A DNA stretch of 64,000 bases from RHKX01 sp963839535. GTDB taxonomy: Bacteria; Actinomycetota; Thermoleophilia; Solirubrobacterales; 70-9. A model generated the notes under the pieces. It was not told the origin of the DNA. It did not search any database and saw only the letters and a program-made list of their open reading frames with translations. Positions 50,044 to 59,013 of the stretch are shown here, piece by piece. Where the stretch lies: positions 224,290-288,289 of the forward strand of contig CAWIVF010000009.1 in assembly GCA_963839535.1 (NCBI GenBank), in the 5' to 3' direction. The first letter of the stretch is position 1. Each line of letters begins with the position of its first letter. The position numbers and the translations under genes are program-made.

Positions 50044-52099
50044 TCCGGGCCGTCCGCCGTCCGCTCGACGCGACGGCGCTCGCCGTACTCGCCGTAGGCG
50101 GCGACGATCCGCTGGACGAGCTCGTGGCGGACCACGTCGGAGCCGCCGAAGCGGACGAACTCGATGTCCTGCACCGCGGAGAGGATCTCGCCGACGACGA
50201 CCAGCCCGGAGCGCTGGTTGGCGGGCAGGTCGATCTGGGTGACGTCCCCGGTCACCACCATCCGCGACCCGAACCCGAGCCTCGTCAGGAACATCTTCAT
50301 CTGCTCGGGGCTCGTGTTCTGCGCCTCGTCGAGGATCACGAAGGAGTCGTTGAGCGTGTTGTGCGTGACCAGGAAATCGTCCGTCACGTAGAGCGAGTCC
50401 TCCGCCGCCACCTGGATGCAGACGGTCTCCTCCTCGCCGGCGGGCTCGATCTGGTCGACGAAGCGCATCGGACGACCGCCGCCGGATCGACGCGTAGACG
50501 CTCGCGCTTGCGGGAGAGCCGGAACGGCTGCAGGCTCGCCGGCAGCCGGATGTCCATGACGTATGCGTCGTGGCGGTGGTGAACCGGACGGCCCTTCGCC
50601 AGCCCGGGCGGCCGGCCCTCGGCGGGGCGAAGCCGGGAGTACGCGACCCCTCCCAGCGACCGGACCAGCCAGGTGACGTCCTCGTCAGGTCCTTCGAGCA
50701 GGTCGTGTACTGAATCCGGCAGCTCCGGCCGGCCTGGGTCACCGGGCCCGCCGTCGCTGTCGAGCAGACCCTGAAGGACGCCGAGCCGAACCTCGGCCGA
50801 GTTGTGCAGGTAGTCCCCCGGGATGAACTTCGTGCTCGAGGTGGTCCCTGCGAGCTCGAGCTCGCGGAGGACCTCGGTGACGGGGTTGTGGACGATCACC
50901 CCGCCGCGGCGGCCGTGGATGTGGCGCAGGTCGTAATCCACCTCCGAGCCCCGCTTCGGCCGGAGCTCGATGTCATCGAGCGCTGCTTCGAGGGCCGTCG
51001 ACCAGTTCGGGATCCCGCGTTGAGAACGAGGGTGTCGTCTTCGTCGTCAGGCACCCGTCGCCGAGCAGGAGCCCGAGCGCGTACGGGTCCATCGGCACCC
51101 TGCGGGGCGCGAGCTCGACCGGGTCGGCGAGGGGCAGCTCGAATCGGTGCTGATGCGCAGCTGCGGAGGCGACCGATCATCTCCTGGGTCTCCAGCACCC
51201 GCCCGGGCCGTCCGCGCCGGCGGTCGTCGGGGGTCGAGACCTGCCAGAGGTGCTCGGCGCAGCAGACCGTCTCGGCGCCGTCCTGGGCTCGGAGGCTGAA
51301 CACCTCCTTCTTGCCCTGCGGGTAGACGCCGAGGACCGGGGTCGGCCGCCCGTCGGAGCCGATCACGAGATCGCCGACGCGAAGGTGGCCGATCCGGATG
51401 AAGCCCTCAGGGCGTCAGGACCTGCCGCGACAGCGGCTGCGCGCGGCCACGCATGAACGCCAGCGGCGCGACCTCGATGATTCCGCGCTCGAAGTACTCG
51501 TTGACGCGGTCCGGATCGAGCATGTCGTAGAGCGCGTCGAACAGCGGCCGCAGGTAGGGGTCGACCTTCGCCTGGATGTCGCCGGGGAGGAACCCGAGCC
51601 GCTCACCGGCCTCCACCGCCGGGCGGGTGAGGATCACGCGGCTGACGTCGCGGCCCTCGAGGGCGGCGACCGCCATCGCGACGGCGAGGAAGGTCTTGCC
51701 GGTGCCGGCCGGGCCGATGCCGAAGGTGACCGTGTGGCGGCGGATCGAGTCGACGTAGCGCTTCTGGTTCACGGTGCGCGGCGCGACCCTGGTGCCGCGG
51801 TGGCGCCAAACGTCATCGCCGAGCATCTCCGCCGGCTCGACTCCGGCGGCGGTCGCGCCGCCGACGGCATCGACCGTGCCGGGCTCGAGGTCGTGGCCGC
51901 GCTCGATCAGGCCGACCAGCTCCTCGACGAGGTCCTGGCCCTGCTCGACCGACTCGTCCGGCCCGTCGAGCGTGATCACGTTCCCCCGCAGGAAGACGTC
52001 GCACTCGAGGCGGTCCTCGAGCCGCCGCAGGACCGAGTCGCCCGAACCCGCGAGCTCGGCGGCGACGTCGTTGTCGATCGTCAGCTGCCTACGCGCCAA
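50040..52099 (-). CDS. phoH: PhoH-like ATPase interrupted by an intein
   Basis: The two exteins total about 324 residues. N-extein (51443 to 52099): an N-terminal KH-like region, then Walker A GIGPAGTGKTFLA, TRPAVEAGERLGFLPGD and IEVAPLAFMRGR. C-extein (50040 to 50357): TLNDSFVILDEAQNTSPEQ (Walker B), MVVTGDVTQIDLP and QRIVAAYGEYG. Joined, they give a normal PhoH/YlaK-type RNA-linked ATPase. It lies in the conserved order yqeY-phoH-ybeY-era. The start overlaps the yqeY stop by 11 nt. The inserted sequence is annotated separately. Confidence 0.92.
50358..51442 (-). mobile_element. Class 3-type intein with LAGLIDADG endonuclease, inserted in PhoH
   Basis: About 361 residues after correcting four indels (near 51409, 51165, 51002 and 50482). 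It begins AQPLSRQVLTPEGF, so position 1 is Ala with no Cys/Ser nucleophile. Block B has CCAEHLWQV (His64, Trp66). Block F has ETVCIQV (Cys at 50418 to 50420) then LYVTDDF. Block G is LVTHN, before extein Thr. W, C and T at these places form the class 3 triad. Two endonuclease motifs are LGLLLGDGCL (about 51048 to 51080) and LQGLLDSDG (50750 to 50776). The insertion site is MRGR/TLND, just before Walker B. Confidence 0.88.
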
Positions 52100-52526
52100 G
52101 CCGCTCCCGCACCGCGGAGGAGACCCGCTTGCCGTCGACCTGACCCTTGACCTGGCCCATGACCATCCCGATCACCTTGCCCATCTCCTTGGGCGAGGAC
52201 GCGCCGGTCCGCTCGACGGCGTCGTCGACGATCGCCGCCAGCTCGTCGTCGGAGAGCTGCTCGGGCAGGTAGTCGGCGATCAGGTCGGCCTCGCTGCGCT
52301 CGGCCTGGGCCTGCTCCTCGCGCCCGGCGCCGTCGAAGGCCTCGGCGGCCTCGACCCGCTTCTTGCGCTCCCGCTGAAGCACGGCGACGGCGTCCCCGTC
52401 CCCCATCTTCTCGTCCTGCTGGAGCGAGTTGGCGATCATCCGGAGCGTCATCACGCGCTCCTTCTGCCCCGCCTTCATCGCCTCGCGGGTATCCGCCTGG
52501 ACGCGCTCGAGTATCGATTGGGCCAT
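52089..52526 (-). CDS. yqeY: GatB/YqeY-domain protein
   Basis: 145 residues, all helical. Typical YqeY features: ILERVQADTREAMKAGQKERVMTLRMI (seen as TREAMKAGQKERVMTLRMI), YLPEQLSDDELAAIVDD and SPKEMGKVIGMVMGQVKGQVDG, here MGKVIGMVMGQVKG. The domain is shared with the tRNA-binding tail of GatB; the free protein may act in tRNA amidotransferase quality, unproven. The frame is intact. Confidence 0.9.
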   Translation of the reverse strand: MAQSILERVQADTREAMKAGQKERVMTLRMIANSLQQDEKMGDGDAVAVLQRERKKRVEAAEAFDGAGREEQAQAERSEADLIADYLPEQLSDDELAAIVDDAVERTGASSPKEMGKVIGMVMGQVKGQVDGKRVSSAVRERLGA

Positions 52527-52567
52527 GCCTGCAGAGTAATGGCGGCGCCGGAGCGGCCGCGCGAGCC

Positions 52568-53377
52568 TCAGACGTGCTCGATCTCGCCGAGCGGCATCTG
52601 CAGGAAGCTCGTGCCGAGTGCCCGGAAGCTGTCGACCTCGCCGGTGCAGAGGAAGCGGTAGGTCCCCTCCTCGCGGCTCTGGGAGTCGAGCCCCGCCGAC
52701 TCGAGGATCCGTTGCGCCGCCGCGGCGATCGCGTGCCCGGCGGTCACCAGCCGGACGTCCCGACCGAGGATCCGCTGCAGCATCGGCGCGACGACCGGGT
52801 AGTGCGTGCAGCCGAGGATCAGCGTGTCCACGTCGGCTTCCTTGAGCGGCGCGCAGTAGGAGCGCACGAGGTCGACGACCGACTGATCGAACGGAAATCC
52901 AGTCTGGATGATCGGCGCGAGGTCCGGTGCCGCCACCTCGGTCACCTCGAGCTCGCGATGCTGCTCCGCGAGGGCCCGGTGGTATGCCCCGCTCTCGACG
53001 GTCGCCGGCGTGGCGAGGACCCCCACCCGCCCGGAACCCGTGATCGCGGCGGCGATCTCGGCCTCCGGGTCGACCACCGTGAGGACCTCGACGCCCCGGG
53101 GGCCGGCGATCTCCCGCGCCGCCTCGGCGCCGGCGGCCGTGGCGGAGTTGCAGGCGATGATCAGCAGCTTGGCGCCCCGATCGAGCAGATACTCGGCGTT
53201 GCGCTGAACGAGCGCGCGCAGCTCGTCACGCGGCTTGGTCCCATAGGGGAAGTTGGCGCTGTCCCCCAGGTAGACGAAGTTCTCAGCGGGCAGGGAGACG
53301 AGGCATTCGTGCAGCACGGTGAGGCCGCCGACGCCGGAGTCGAACATGGCAATCGGCATCTGGCGGTCGGGCGGCAT
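52568..53377 (-). CDS. murI: Glutamate racemase
   Basis: 269 residues. It makes D-glutamate for peptidoglycan. Motifs: FDSGVGGLTVL, YLGDSANFPYG, first catalytic Cys in IACNSATAAG and second in LILGCTHYPVV. ATG 53377 chosen; ATG 53359 and a longer frame to 53446 are possible. The C-terminus, VDSFRALGTSFL, is normal. The frame is intact. Confidence 0.93.
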   Translation of the reverse strand: MPPDRQMPIAMFDSGVGGLTVLHECLVSLPAENFVYLGDSANFPYGTKPRDELRALVQRNAEYLLDRGAKLLIIACNSATAAGAEAAREIAGPRGVEVLTVVDPEAEIAAAITGSGRVGVLATPATVESGAYHRALAEQHRELEVTEVAAPDLAPIIQTGFPFDQSVVDLVRSYCAPLKEADVDTLILGCTHYPVVAPMLQRILGRDVRLVTAGHAIAAAAQRILESAGLDSQSREEGTYRFLCTGEVDSFRALGTSFLQMPLGEIEHV

Positions 53378-53423
53378 GGGCTCGGGGAGTATGTCCGGCG
53401 GTCGTCGATTGGCGCGTTCGCCG

Positions 53424-53545
53424 CGGGGCCGCAGGGGGTGAGGCACCGCCTCCGTCCGGCGGGCACGGCCGACGTTGGTGGCCTTCCGAGGGGATCGTCA
53501 TGCCCGCCTACCTGAGTGTCGGCTGTACCTCACCCCCTGCGACCC
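53424..53545 (+). repeat. Left copy of a ~120-bp imperfect inverted repeat
   Basis: Matches 53795 to 53917 in reverse complement at roughly 80% by eye. Shared blocks are GGCACCGCCTCCG, GGGCACGGC, TGGTGGCCT, ATGCCC and CTGAGTGTCGGCTG. Each copy contains a short translatable piece: MPAYLSVGCT here and MPTSLSVGCT in the other copy. Confidence 0.7.
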
Positions 53546-53794
53546 CTCCGTGGACGGGGGGTCGACAGAACCGGCGCGGCTGGTGGGGAGAGAGGGGTCG
53601 GGAGGTGGAAACCGCATCAATTTCGGCGTATAGCGCCCAAATTCATACGTTCTCGCCCCGGACGCCCCTAGCACCAGCCGTCAGCGCTCACCCACCCCTC
53701 CCTCACCAGCCCAAACCACCGCCCGGCCTCAGCACAACGCCGGGCGCCAGCCACACACCCCCCACCCACCCCCGCCCGGCACCCGGCCGCAGAG
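53546..53794. other. Non-coding stretch between inverted repeats
   Basis: About 250 nt. The left part has an AT-richer patch (about 53615 to 53655, around TCAATTTCGGCGTATAG) and the right part is C/Pro-codon-rich low complexity. No convincing gene; a short frame on either strand starting from the SLSVGCT motif can be read but lacks coding character. Confidence 0.4.
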
Positions 53795-53917
53795 GGCGCG
53801 CAGGGGTGGGGGTGCAGCCGACACTCAGCGAGGTGGGCATTGCGACTCCCTCGGGAGGCCACCAGCGATCGCCGTGCCCACCCCGCGGAGGCGGTGCCCC
53901 CGCCGCTGCGGGCCCGT
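53795..53917 (-). repeat. Right copy of the ~120-bp imperfect inverted repeat
   Basis: Mirror of 53424 to 53545. It extends to within about 16 nt of the stop of the membrane gene at 53933. The arrangement resembles a small non-autonomous element or two oppositely oriented copies of an interspersed repeat. Confidence 0.7.
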
Positions 53918-53932
53918 CGCCCGAGGCCCGGC

Positions 53933-54422
53933 CTACAGGAAGGGCTTCGCGGTCATCACGTAGATCGTCAGCACCACGATCAGGCCGGCGATGCCGCCGA
54001 CCTTGCTGAGCTTCGCGCTGAGCTCGTCGAACTCGCTCGAGAGCTTGCGGTCGCCGGCGCCGAGGTCCCGCTCCGCCAACTTGACCGCCTGCCGCGTCCG
54101 CGGAGCGAAGAAGCCGTGCACCAGCCCGAAGAGGATCAGGATCGCGAGGAAGCCCCACGAGACGAAGAAGTCGCTCGCCTCGTAGGGGCCGTCGGAGACC
54201 AGGTAGAGGCCGGAGAGCAGGACGACGGTCATGCCCGAGCGTGCCGGCGACCCGATCCCAGGCGACGATCGCGCGCCCGACCGGCGGGACCCCGGTCCCG
54301 CCCTCGCGGACCGCGAACGCGATGAACACGCCGTAGGCGAAGGTCGGTCCGAACGCCAGCACCACGGCGAGGATGTGGAAGAAGAGCGTGACGTCGTAGA
54401 ACGAGACTGCTGTGACGATCAT
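53933..54422 (-). CDS. DUF2269-like four-helix membrane protein (frameshifted near 54236)
   Basis: About 163 residues. N-terminal helix TLFFHILAVVLAFGPTFAYGV, seen as FFHILAVVLAFGPTFAYG, resembles the DUF2269 family. After a one-base insertion near 54236 it continues VVLLSGLYLVSDGPYEASDF, cut here to LLSGLYLVSDGP, two more helices and an end VLTIYVMTAKPFL. ATG is 6 nt after TATGTT, a leaderless arrangement. This is the last gene of the Thermoleophilia-like part of the window. Confidence 0.75.
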
Positions 54423-54434
54423 GCGCGCAACATA

Positions 54435-54485
54435 ACGCGCCCGGAGGTCGTCATCCGCGCATCATAGCCGAGGAGCTGGCCGCCG
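54435..54485. other. Probable junction between two source genomes
   Basis: Left of this point lies an intact leaderless promoter for the membrane gene at 54422. Right of it a plus-strand gene of a different flavour begins without its own start or promoter. Apparent frameshift density rises from about 0.5 to more than 2 per kb. See findings. Confidence 0.65.
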
Positions 54486-55843
54486 AGGGGGTGACCGCGC
54501 TGCCGGACAAGGAGGTCGTCTCGATCCTCGACCTCGCGGCCGACATCGACCTCGCCATCGACGGGGCCGCGCCGATCGACCTCGCCGTCGCCCTGAACGC
54601 CAACGTCGTGGCGCCGATCGACGCAGCGGTGAGTGCCAACCTGCTCTCCGACGGCTCCACCTCGCAGGCCCTGGCCGACCAGGGTGTCATGGTCACCCAG
54701 ACCGTGACGCCGACGCGATCGCCACCGGCATCCAGGACAGCACGATCGACCAGTCCGACACCGTCACCGACGGGCACCGCGGCCGCGCCGACCGAGGCTG
54801 GCAGCGGTGACCGCGGCGGCGATGATGGCCGCCACGGACGACGACGGGCGCCGACGCCGCGGACGAGCGACGCAGCCGCCGCGGCCGGCGAGCCCGTGGA
54901 CGGTGCGGTGGTGGTCGACTCCGCCGGCCACATCCTCGGCACGCTCGACGAGGCCACCGGGAACGTCGTCGACGCCGACGGCGACATCGTCGGCACCCTC
55001 AACGAGACCACCGGGCTGGTGGTCGACTCGGCCGGCGCCATCGTCGGCACCGTCACCAACCTGGTCGACGGCGCGTCCGTGGCGGACGCCAGGGGCAACG
55101 TCATCGGCGTCCTCGACGGCGCGACCGGCACCGTGGTCGACGCCTCCGGCAACGTGGTCGGCGCCCTCGACCCGCTGACCGGCCAGGTCCTCAACACGGT
55201 CGGCGACGTGCTCGGCACGGTGACCGACCTGATCGACGGCACCACGGTGCTCGACTCGGCCGGCAACGTCGTCGGCATCCTCGACGGCGCCACCGGCAAC
55301 GTCGTCGACTCCGCCGGCAACGTGATCGGCGCGCTCGACCCGCTCACCGGCCAGGTGCTCGACGCCGCCGGCAACCTCATCGGCACGGTCGGCGACATCG
55401 TCGACGACGTCACCGACACGATCGGCCAGCTCAACACCGGCGACCTGCTCAAGGGCGACCTGCTCAACGTCGACGTCAACGTCGACCTCGACGCCGACCT
55501 GGCGGCCCCGATCAACGGTGCGGTCGCGGCGAACGCCAACGTCGCGGCGCCGATCGACGCCTCCGTGGCCGCCAACATCCTCTCCGACGACTCGCGAGGC
55601 GACGGCGATCGCGCAGCAGGACGCCATCATCAACCAGACCATCACCGGGACGCGCCGAGGCGACCTCCGAGCAGACCTCCGACATCAACCAGGCCTCGAT
55701 CGAGCCGCCCGACACCGACACCGCCTCCGCGGACGACGCCGAGCCGCGCCGGCGACCGGCACCGGCGCCGGCTCCGGCGACCGCCGACGTCGGCGACCGC
55801 TGACGTCGGCGAGCGAGCCGAGCACGGAGCCACGCAGCAGTGA
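54470..55843 (+). CDS. Repeat protein with two APID domains flanking DSAG repeats (5'-truncated, frameshifted)
   Basis: The reading begins without a start near EELAAEGVTALPDKEVVSIL; GTG 54491 is the first usable codon. First domain: APIDLAVALNANVVAPIDAAVSANLL. It is echoed near the C-terminus by APINGAVAANANVAAPIDASVAANIL (quoted here only as APID..AAN.NV.APIDA..AN). Between them (about 54915 to 55415) are nine units of 18 to 20 residues of the form DSAGNVVGILDGATGNVV. Frame changes occur near 54715, 54780, 55600, 55650 and 55785. The stop is 55843, overlapping the next start, or 55803. No signal peptide or catalytic motif. Probably the partner or substrate of the adjacent M50-like protease (inference). 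Confidence 0.6.
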   Translation, partial: EELAAEGVTALPDKEVVSILDLAADIDLAIDGAAPIDLAVALNANVVAPIDAAVSANLLSDGSTSQALADQGVMVTQTVTPTRSPPASRTARSTSPTPSPTGTAAAPTEAGSGDRGGDDGRHGRRRAPTPRTSDAAAAAGEPVDGAVVVDSAGHILGTLDEATGNVVDADGDIVGTLNETTGLVVDSAGAIVGTVTNLVDGASVADARGNVIGVLDGATGTVVDASGNVVGALDPLTGQVLNTVGDVLGTVTDLIDGTTVLDSAGNVVGILDGATGNVVDSAGNVIGALDPLTGQVLDAAGNLIGTVGDIVDDVTDTIGQLNTGDLLKGDLLNVDVNVDLDADLAAPINGAVAANANVAAPIDASVAANILSDDSRGDGDRAAGRHHQPDHHRDAPRRPPSRPPTSTRPRSSRPTPTPPPRTTPSRAGDRHRRRLRRPPTSATADVGERAEHGATQQ

Positions 55844-58269
55844 CCACGATCGTCGACGCGCCCGCGCGCGTCGACGGCGTCCAGCTCATCGGGGAGATGG
55901 TGGGGTCCGGCTACCGGACCCCACCGGCCCTGGTCCGCCGCGGCGACGGGCAGACCCTGCAGCTCACGCCGCTGCTCTACCAGGTGCTGGACGCCGTCGA
56001 CGGGCGGCGCAGCCTGCGCCGAGATCGCGGACGGTCGTCAGCCGGGCCATGCGCCGGGGCGTCTCCGCGGACATGGTCGCGACGCTGGTCGACGAGCACC
56101 TGCGTCCGCTGGGGCTGCTCAAGCTGGCCGACGGCTCCGAGCCCGCCCTCAAGAGGTCCAACCCGCTGCTGGGCCTGAAGCTCAAGTTCGCCGTCACCGA
56201 CCCCCGGGGCACCCGGCGGCTGACCGACCCGTTCCGGGTCCTCTTCCGGCCGGTGCCGGTCGCGGCCGGTGGTCCTCGGCTTCCTGGCCGTCACCTGGTG
56301 GGTCTTCTTCGACCAGGGCCTCGCGCCCGCGGCGTACGACGCCTTCCAGCGGCCGCACCTGCTGCTGCTGGTGTTCGTGGTGACCGTGCTCTCCGGCGGC
56401 TTCCACGAGTTCGGTCACGCGGCGGCTGCCCGCTACAGCGGCGCCGACCCCGGCGTGATCGGGGCCGGGCATCTACCTGGTGTGGCCGGCGTTCTACACC
56501 GACGTCACCGACAGCTACCGGCTGGGACGGCGCGGGACGCATCCGCACCGACCTGGGTGGCCTGTACTTCAACGCCCTCGTGGTGGTGCTCACCTTCGTC
56601 TGGTGGTACGCCACGCGGTGGGACGCGCTGCTGCTGCTGGTGGCGACCCAGACCCTGCAGATGGTGCAGCAGCTGTTGCCGCTGCTGCGCTTCGACGGCT
56701 ACCACCTGCTCGCCGACCTGGCCGGCGTCCCCGACCTCTACCACCGGATCCGGCCGACGCTGCTCGGGCTGCTGCCGCACCGGTGGTCCGACCCGGAGAA
56801 CCGGGTCCTCAAGCCGTGGGCCCGCGCGGTGATCACCGCCTGGGTGCTGGTCACGATCCCGATGATGGCGCTGATGCTGCTGGCGCTGGTGGCCGCGGTG
56901 CCGCGCCTGCTCGGCACGGCCTGGGCGGTCGTGAGCGAGGACGCCGCCGGCGTGGCCGCGCCTGGCGGGACGGCGGACTCGTCGACATCGCCGCGCACGT
57001 CCTCCAGGTGCTGGGCGTGGTGCTGCCCGTTGCTGGCGTGCGTCCTGATCCTCGGCCGGGTCGGGCTGCGCTGGTCGCGCGGCCTCGCCGGGTGGAGCCG
57101 CGGGTCGGCCCCCAGGCGGGTCGCCGCCGCGGCGCTCAGCGCCGTCGTCATCACCGGCCTGTCCTGGGCCTGGTGGCCGCACCCCGGGACCTACCGGCCG
57201 ATCGTCCCCGGCGAGAAGGGGCTGCTCACCGCCGCTGCTGCCCGGCCGCGAGACCGCCGCGGGCGACCCGGCACCGGCGCGCGCCGGCCGCGATCGCCGA
57301 GGGCGCGTCGCGCCGTCGGTGCGTCGGCCGAGCGCCGGCTGGCCGGCCGGCCCCGCTGCAGGCGACGTTCCCGCAGGGCGAGCGCGCTGCCGACCAAGGC
57401 CGACCCGCAGCTGGCGCTGGTGCTGGTCCCGAGCGACGAGCGACGCCGACGACCGGCGCGACGCCGACGGCGGCACCGGACGAGCCCTGGGTGTTCCCGT
57501 TCGACAAGCCGCTGCCGCCCGCGGAGGGGGACAACCAGGCGGCGGCGTACAACACCACCGACGACTCGGTGAGCTACGACGTCGCGTTCGCCCTGGTGTG
57601 GGCCACCGGCGACGAGGTGCTCAACGTCAACGAGGCCCACGCCTACGCCTCGTGCTCGAACTGCGTGACGGTCGCCGTCGCCTTCCAGGTCGTGCTCATC
57701 ATGGACGACGCCCAGGTCGTGGTCCCGCAGAACCTCGCCGTGGCGGCGAACTACGAGTGCTACCGGTGCATCACCGCCGCGATCGCCAGCCAGCTCGTGC
57801 TGTCGGTGGAGGAGACGCCGGGGGAGGAGCAGCTGCTGGCGCTCGCCGAGGTCTGGGACCGGTTGACGGAGTTCGGGAAGAGCATCACGGCCTCTCCCTC
57901 TCGGAGATCTCGGCCCAGCTGGACGGGTTCAAGGCGGAGATCCTCGCGATTCTCGGGGACGCCCCGCCGGTGGAGACGGACTCGACGCCGGACCCGGGTC
58001 CCACCGGGACGCCATCCGACGGAAGCAGCGCGTCGTCGACAGGGTCGCCCAGCACAGACGCCGGCAGCTCGCCCGGCACCTCGCCGAGCGGTTCGACCTC
58101 GACGTCACCCGACAGCCAGTCCTCCCCTCCGGACAGCAGCGCGCCGAGCCCGAGCCAGCCGGCGCCCTCCGAGCCGTCGGGGGAGCCGCCAGGTGAGACC
58201 GGGACAGCCACGCAGTCGCCGGAGCCGACCTCTGCCACCCCGACGCCCTCACCGTCCACCTCGCCGTAG
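55840..58269 (+). CDS. M50-like membrane metalloprotease with twin-CxxC domain (heavily frameshifted)
   Basis: About 809 residues. N-terminal soluble region (VGSGYRTPPALVRRGDGQ) with a winged-helix-like part (MRRGVSADMVATLVDEHLRP). Transmembrane helices and the zinc motif GGFHEFGHAAAARYSG follow, then a second zinc-side motif LLRFDGYHLLADL. Further helices lead to an extracytoplasmic domain with paired cysteines in ASCSNCVTVAVAFQVVL and YECYRCITAAIASQLVL. The tail is a Ser/Pro/Thr-rich disordered stretch. Frame changes lie near 56018, 56262, 56468, 56540, 56965, 57022, 57235 to 57475 and 57890. The plan fits the 'putative peptide zinc metalloprotease' (YydH-like) group. Confidence 0.75.
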
Positions 58270-58803
58270 GAACAGGCCGCTGCCGGCGGCGACAGTGTCA
58301 CCGCCGGCAGTGGGCGTCCGAGAAGATGCTGCTCTCTTGTGAGCGAGATCAGCTGTTGCGGGTGCGGCGCAGCTGCGCACCAGCGCGTGCGCGGCCACGA
58401 CCAGGCCCCCTGCGACCAGCACGATGTCCTTGAACACGTACTGACCGGTGAGGGTCGGCCCGTTGCCGCTCCACATCTGGTCGGGGAACAGCACCAGCGG
58501 CGAGAGGATCCCCACCATGGCACCGGCGAGGACGAGCAGGCCGACCTTGACGAAGCGACCGGTCAGCAGCGTGAGGCCGATGATCGTCTCGGTGACAGCC
58601 GTCAGCAGGAGGGCAGCGTCACCGCTGACCACGCCGAAGGTCAGCTTGCCGACGGTGGCGACGGCCAGGTCCTCTGCCGGGCTCGCGCCGGAGACGAACT
58701 TGAACGAGGCGAAGGTCAGGAACACGAGGCCGAGACTCATCCTGAGCACGGTGATGCTGTGAGCGGTGAGGACGTCGGCGAGCCGGTCGACCACGACGCT
58801 CAC
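58249..58803 (-). CDS. DoxX/DUF417-like membrane protein
   Basis: 184 residues with four hydrophobic helices: SITVLRMSLGLVFLTFASFKF (seen as LRMSLGLVFLTFASFKF), LLLTAVTETIIGLTLL, VGLLVLAGAMVGILSPLVLFP and the YVFKDIVLVAGGLVVAAHAL end. This is the pattern of DoxX/YkgB-type proteins. The C-terminal tail after RSCAAPAT is low-complexity and overlaps the convergent metalloprotease gene, so the true stop may lie earlier. GTG start. Confidence 0.7.
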   Translation of the reverse strand: MSVVVDRLADVLTAHSITVLRMSLGLVFLTFASFKFVSGASPAEDLAVATVGKLTFGVVSGDAALLLTAVTETIIGLTLLTGRFVKVGLLVLAGAMVGILSPLVLFPDQMWSGNGPTLTGQYVFKDIVLVAGGLVVAAHALVRSCAAPATADLAHKRAASSRTPTAGGDTVAAGSGLFLRRGGR

Positions 58804-59013
58804 GGCCGTGCGCGGCGGTTCGTTCGTGACGCGTGCGGGCCGGTGGTGACTCGCGGACGGGCGGTGAGGGTGGACATTGTGTTCCTCTCGGAAGTTGTGG
58901 TTGGTGCTGTCAGGAGCACCAACCCTGGCTTCGAGATACCTCGGCGCGGATCCGCTTCGGGACCGATCTAGTCCGGCTCGCTACCGACCGGACCGCCTAC
59001 TCCCCGCGACCGA
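58804..59013. other. Intergenic stretch
   Basis: 210 nt between divergent genes. It should hold both promoters. I see no clear TANNNT plus start arrangement and no repeat. Confidence 0.35.

Noticed and set aside
50040..52099. Treating the split phoH as two genes or a pseudogene
   Set aside because: The interruption begins and ends exactly at an extein junction with all intein blocks in order, and the joined exteins give a complete PhoH.
54470..55843. Reading the APID protein as a lanthipeptide- or daptide-like RiPP precursor
   Set aside because: It is several hundred residues long, lacks a leader-core layout, and no modification enzymes are adjacent; only the M50-like protease is shared with such systems.
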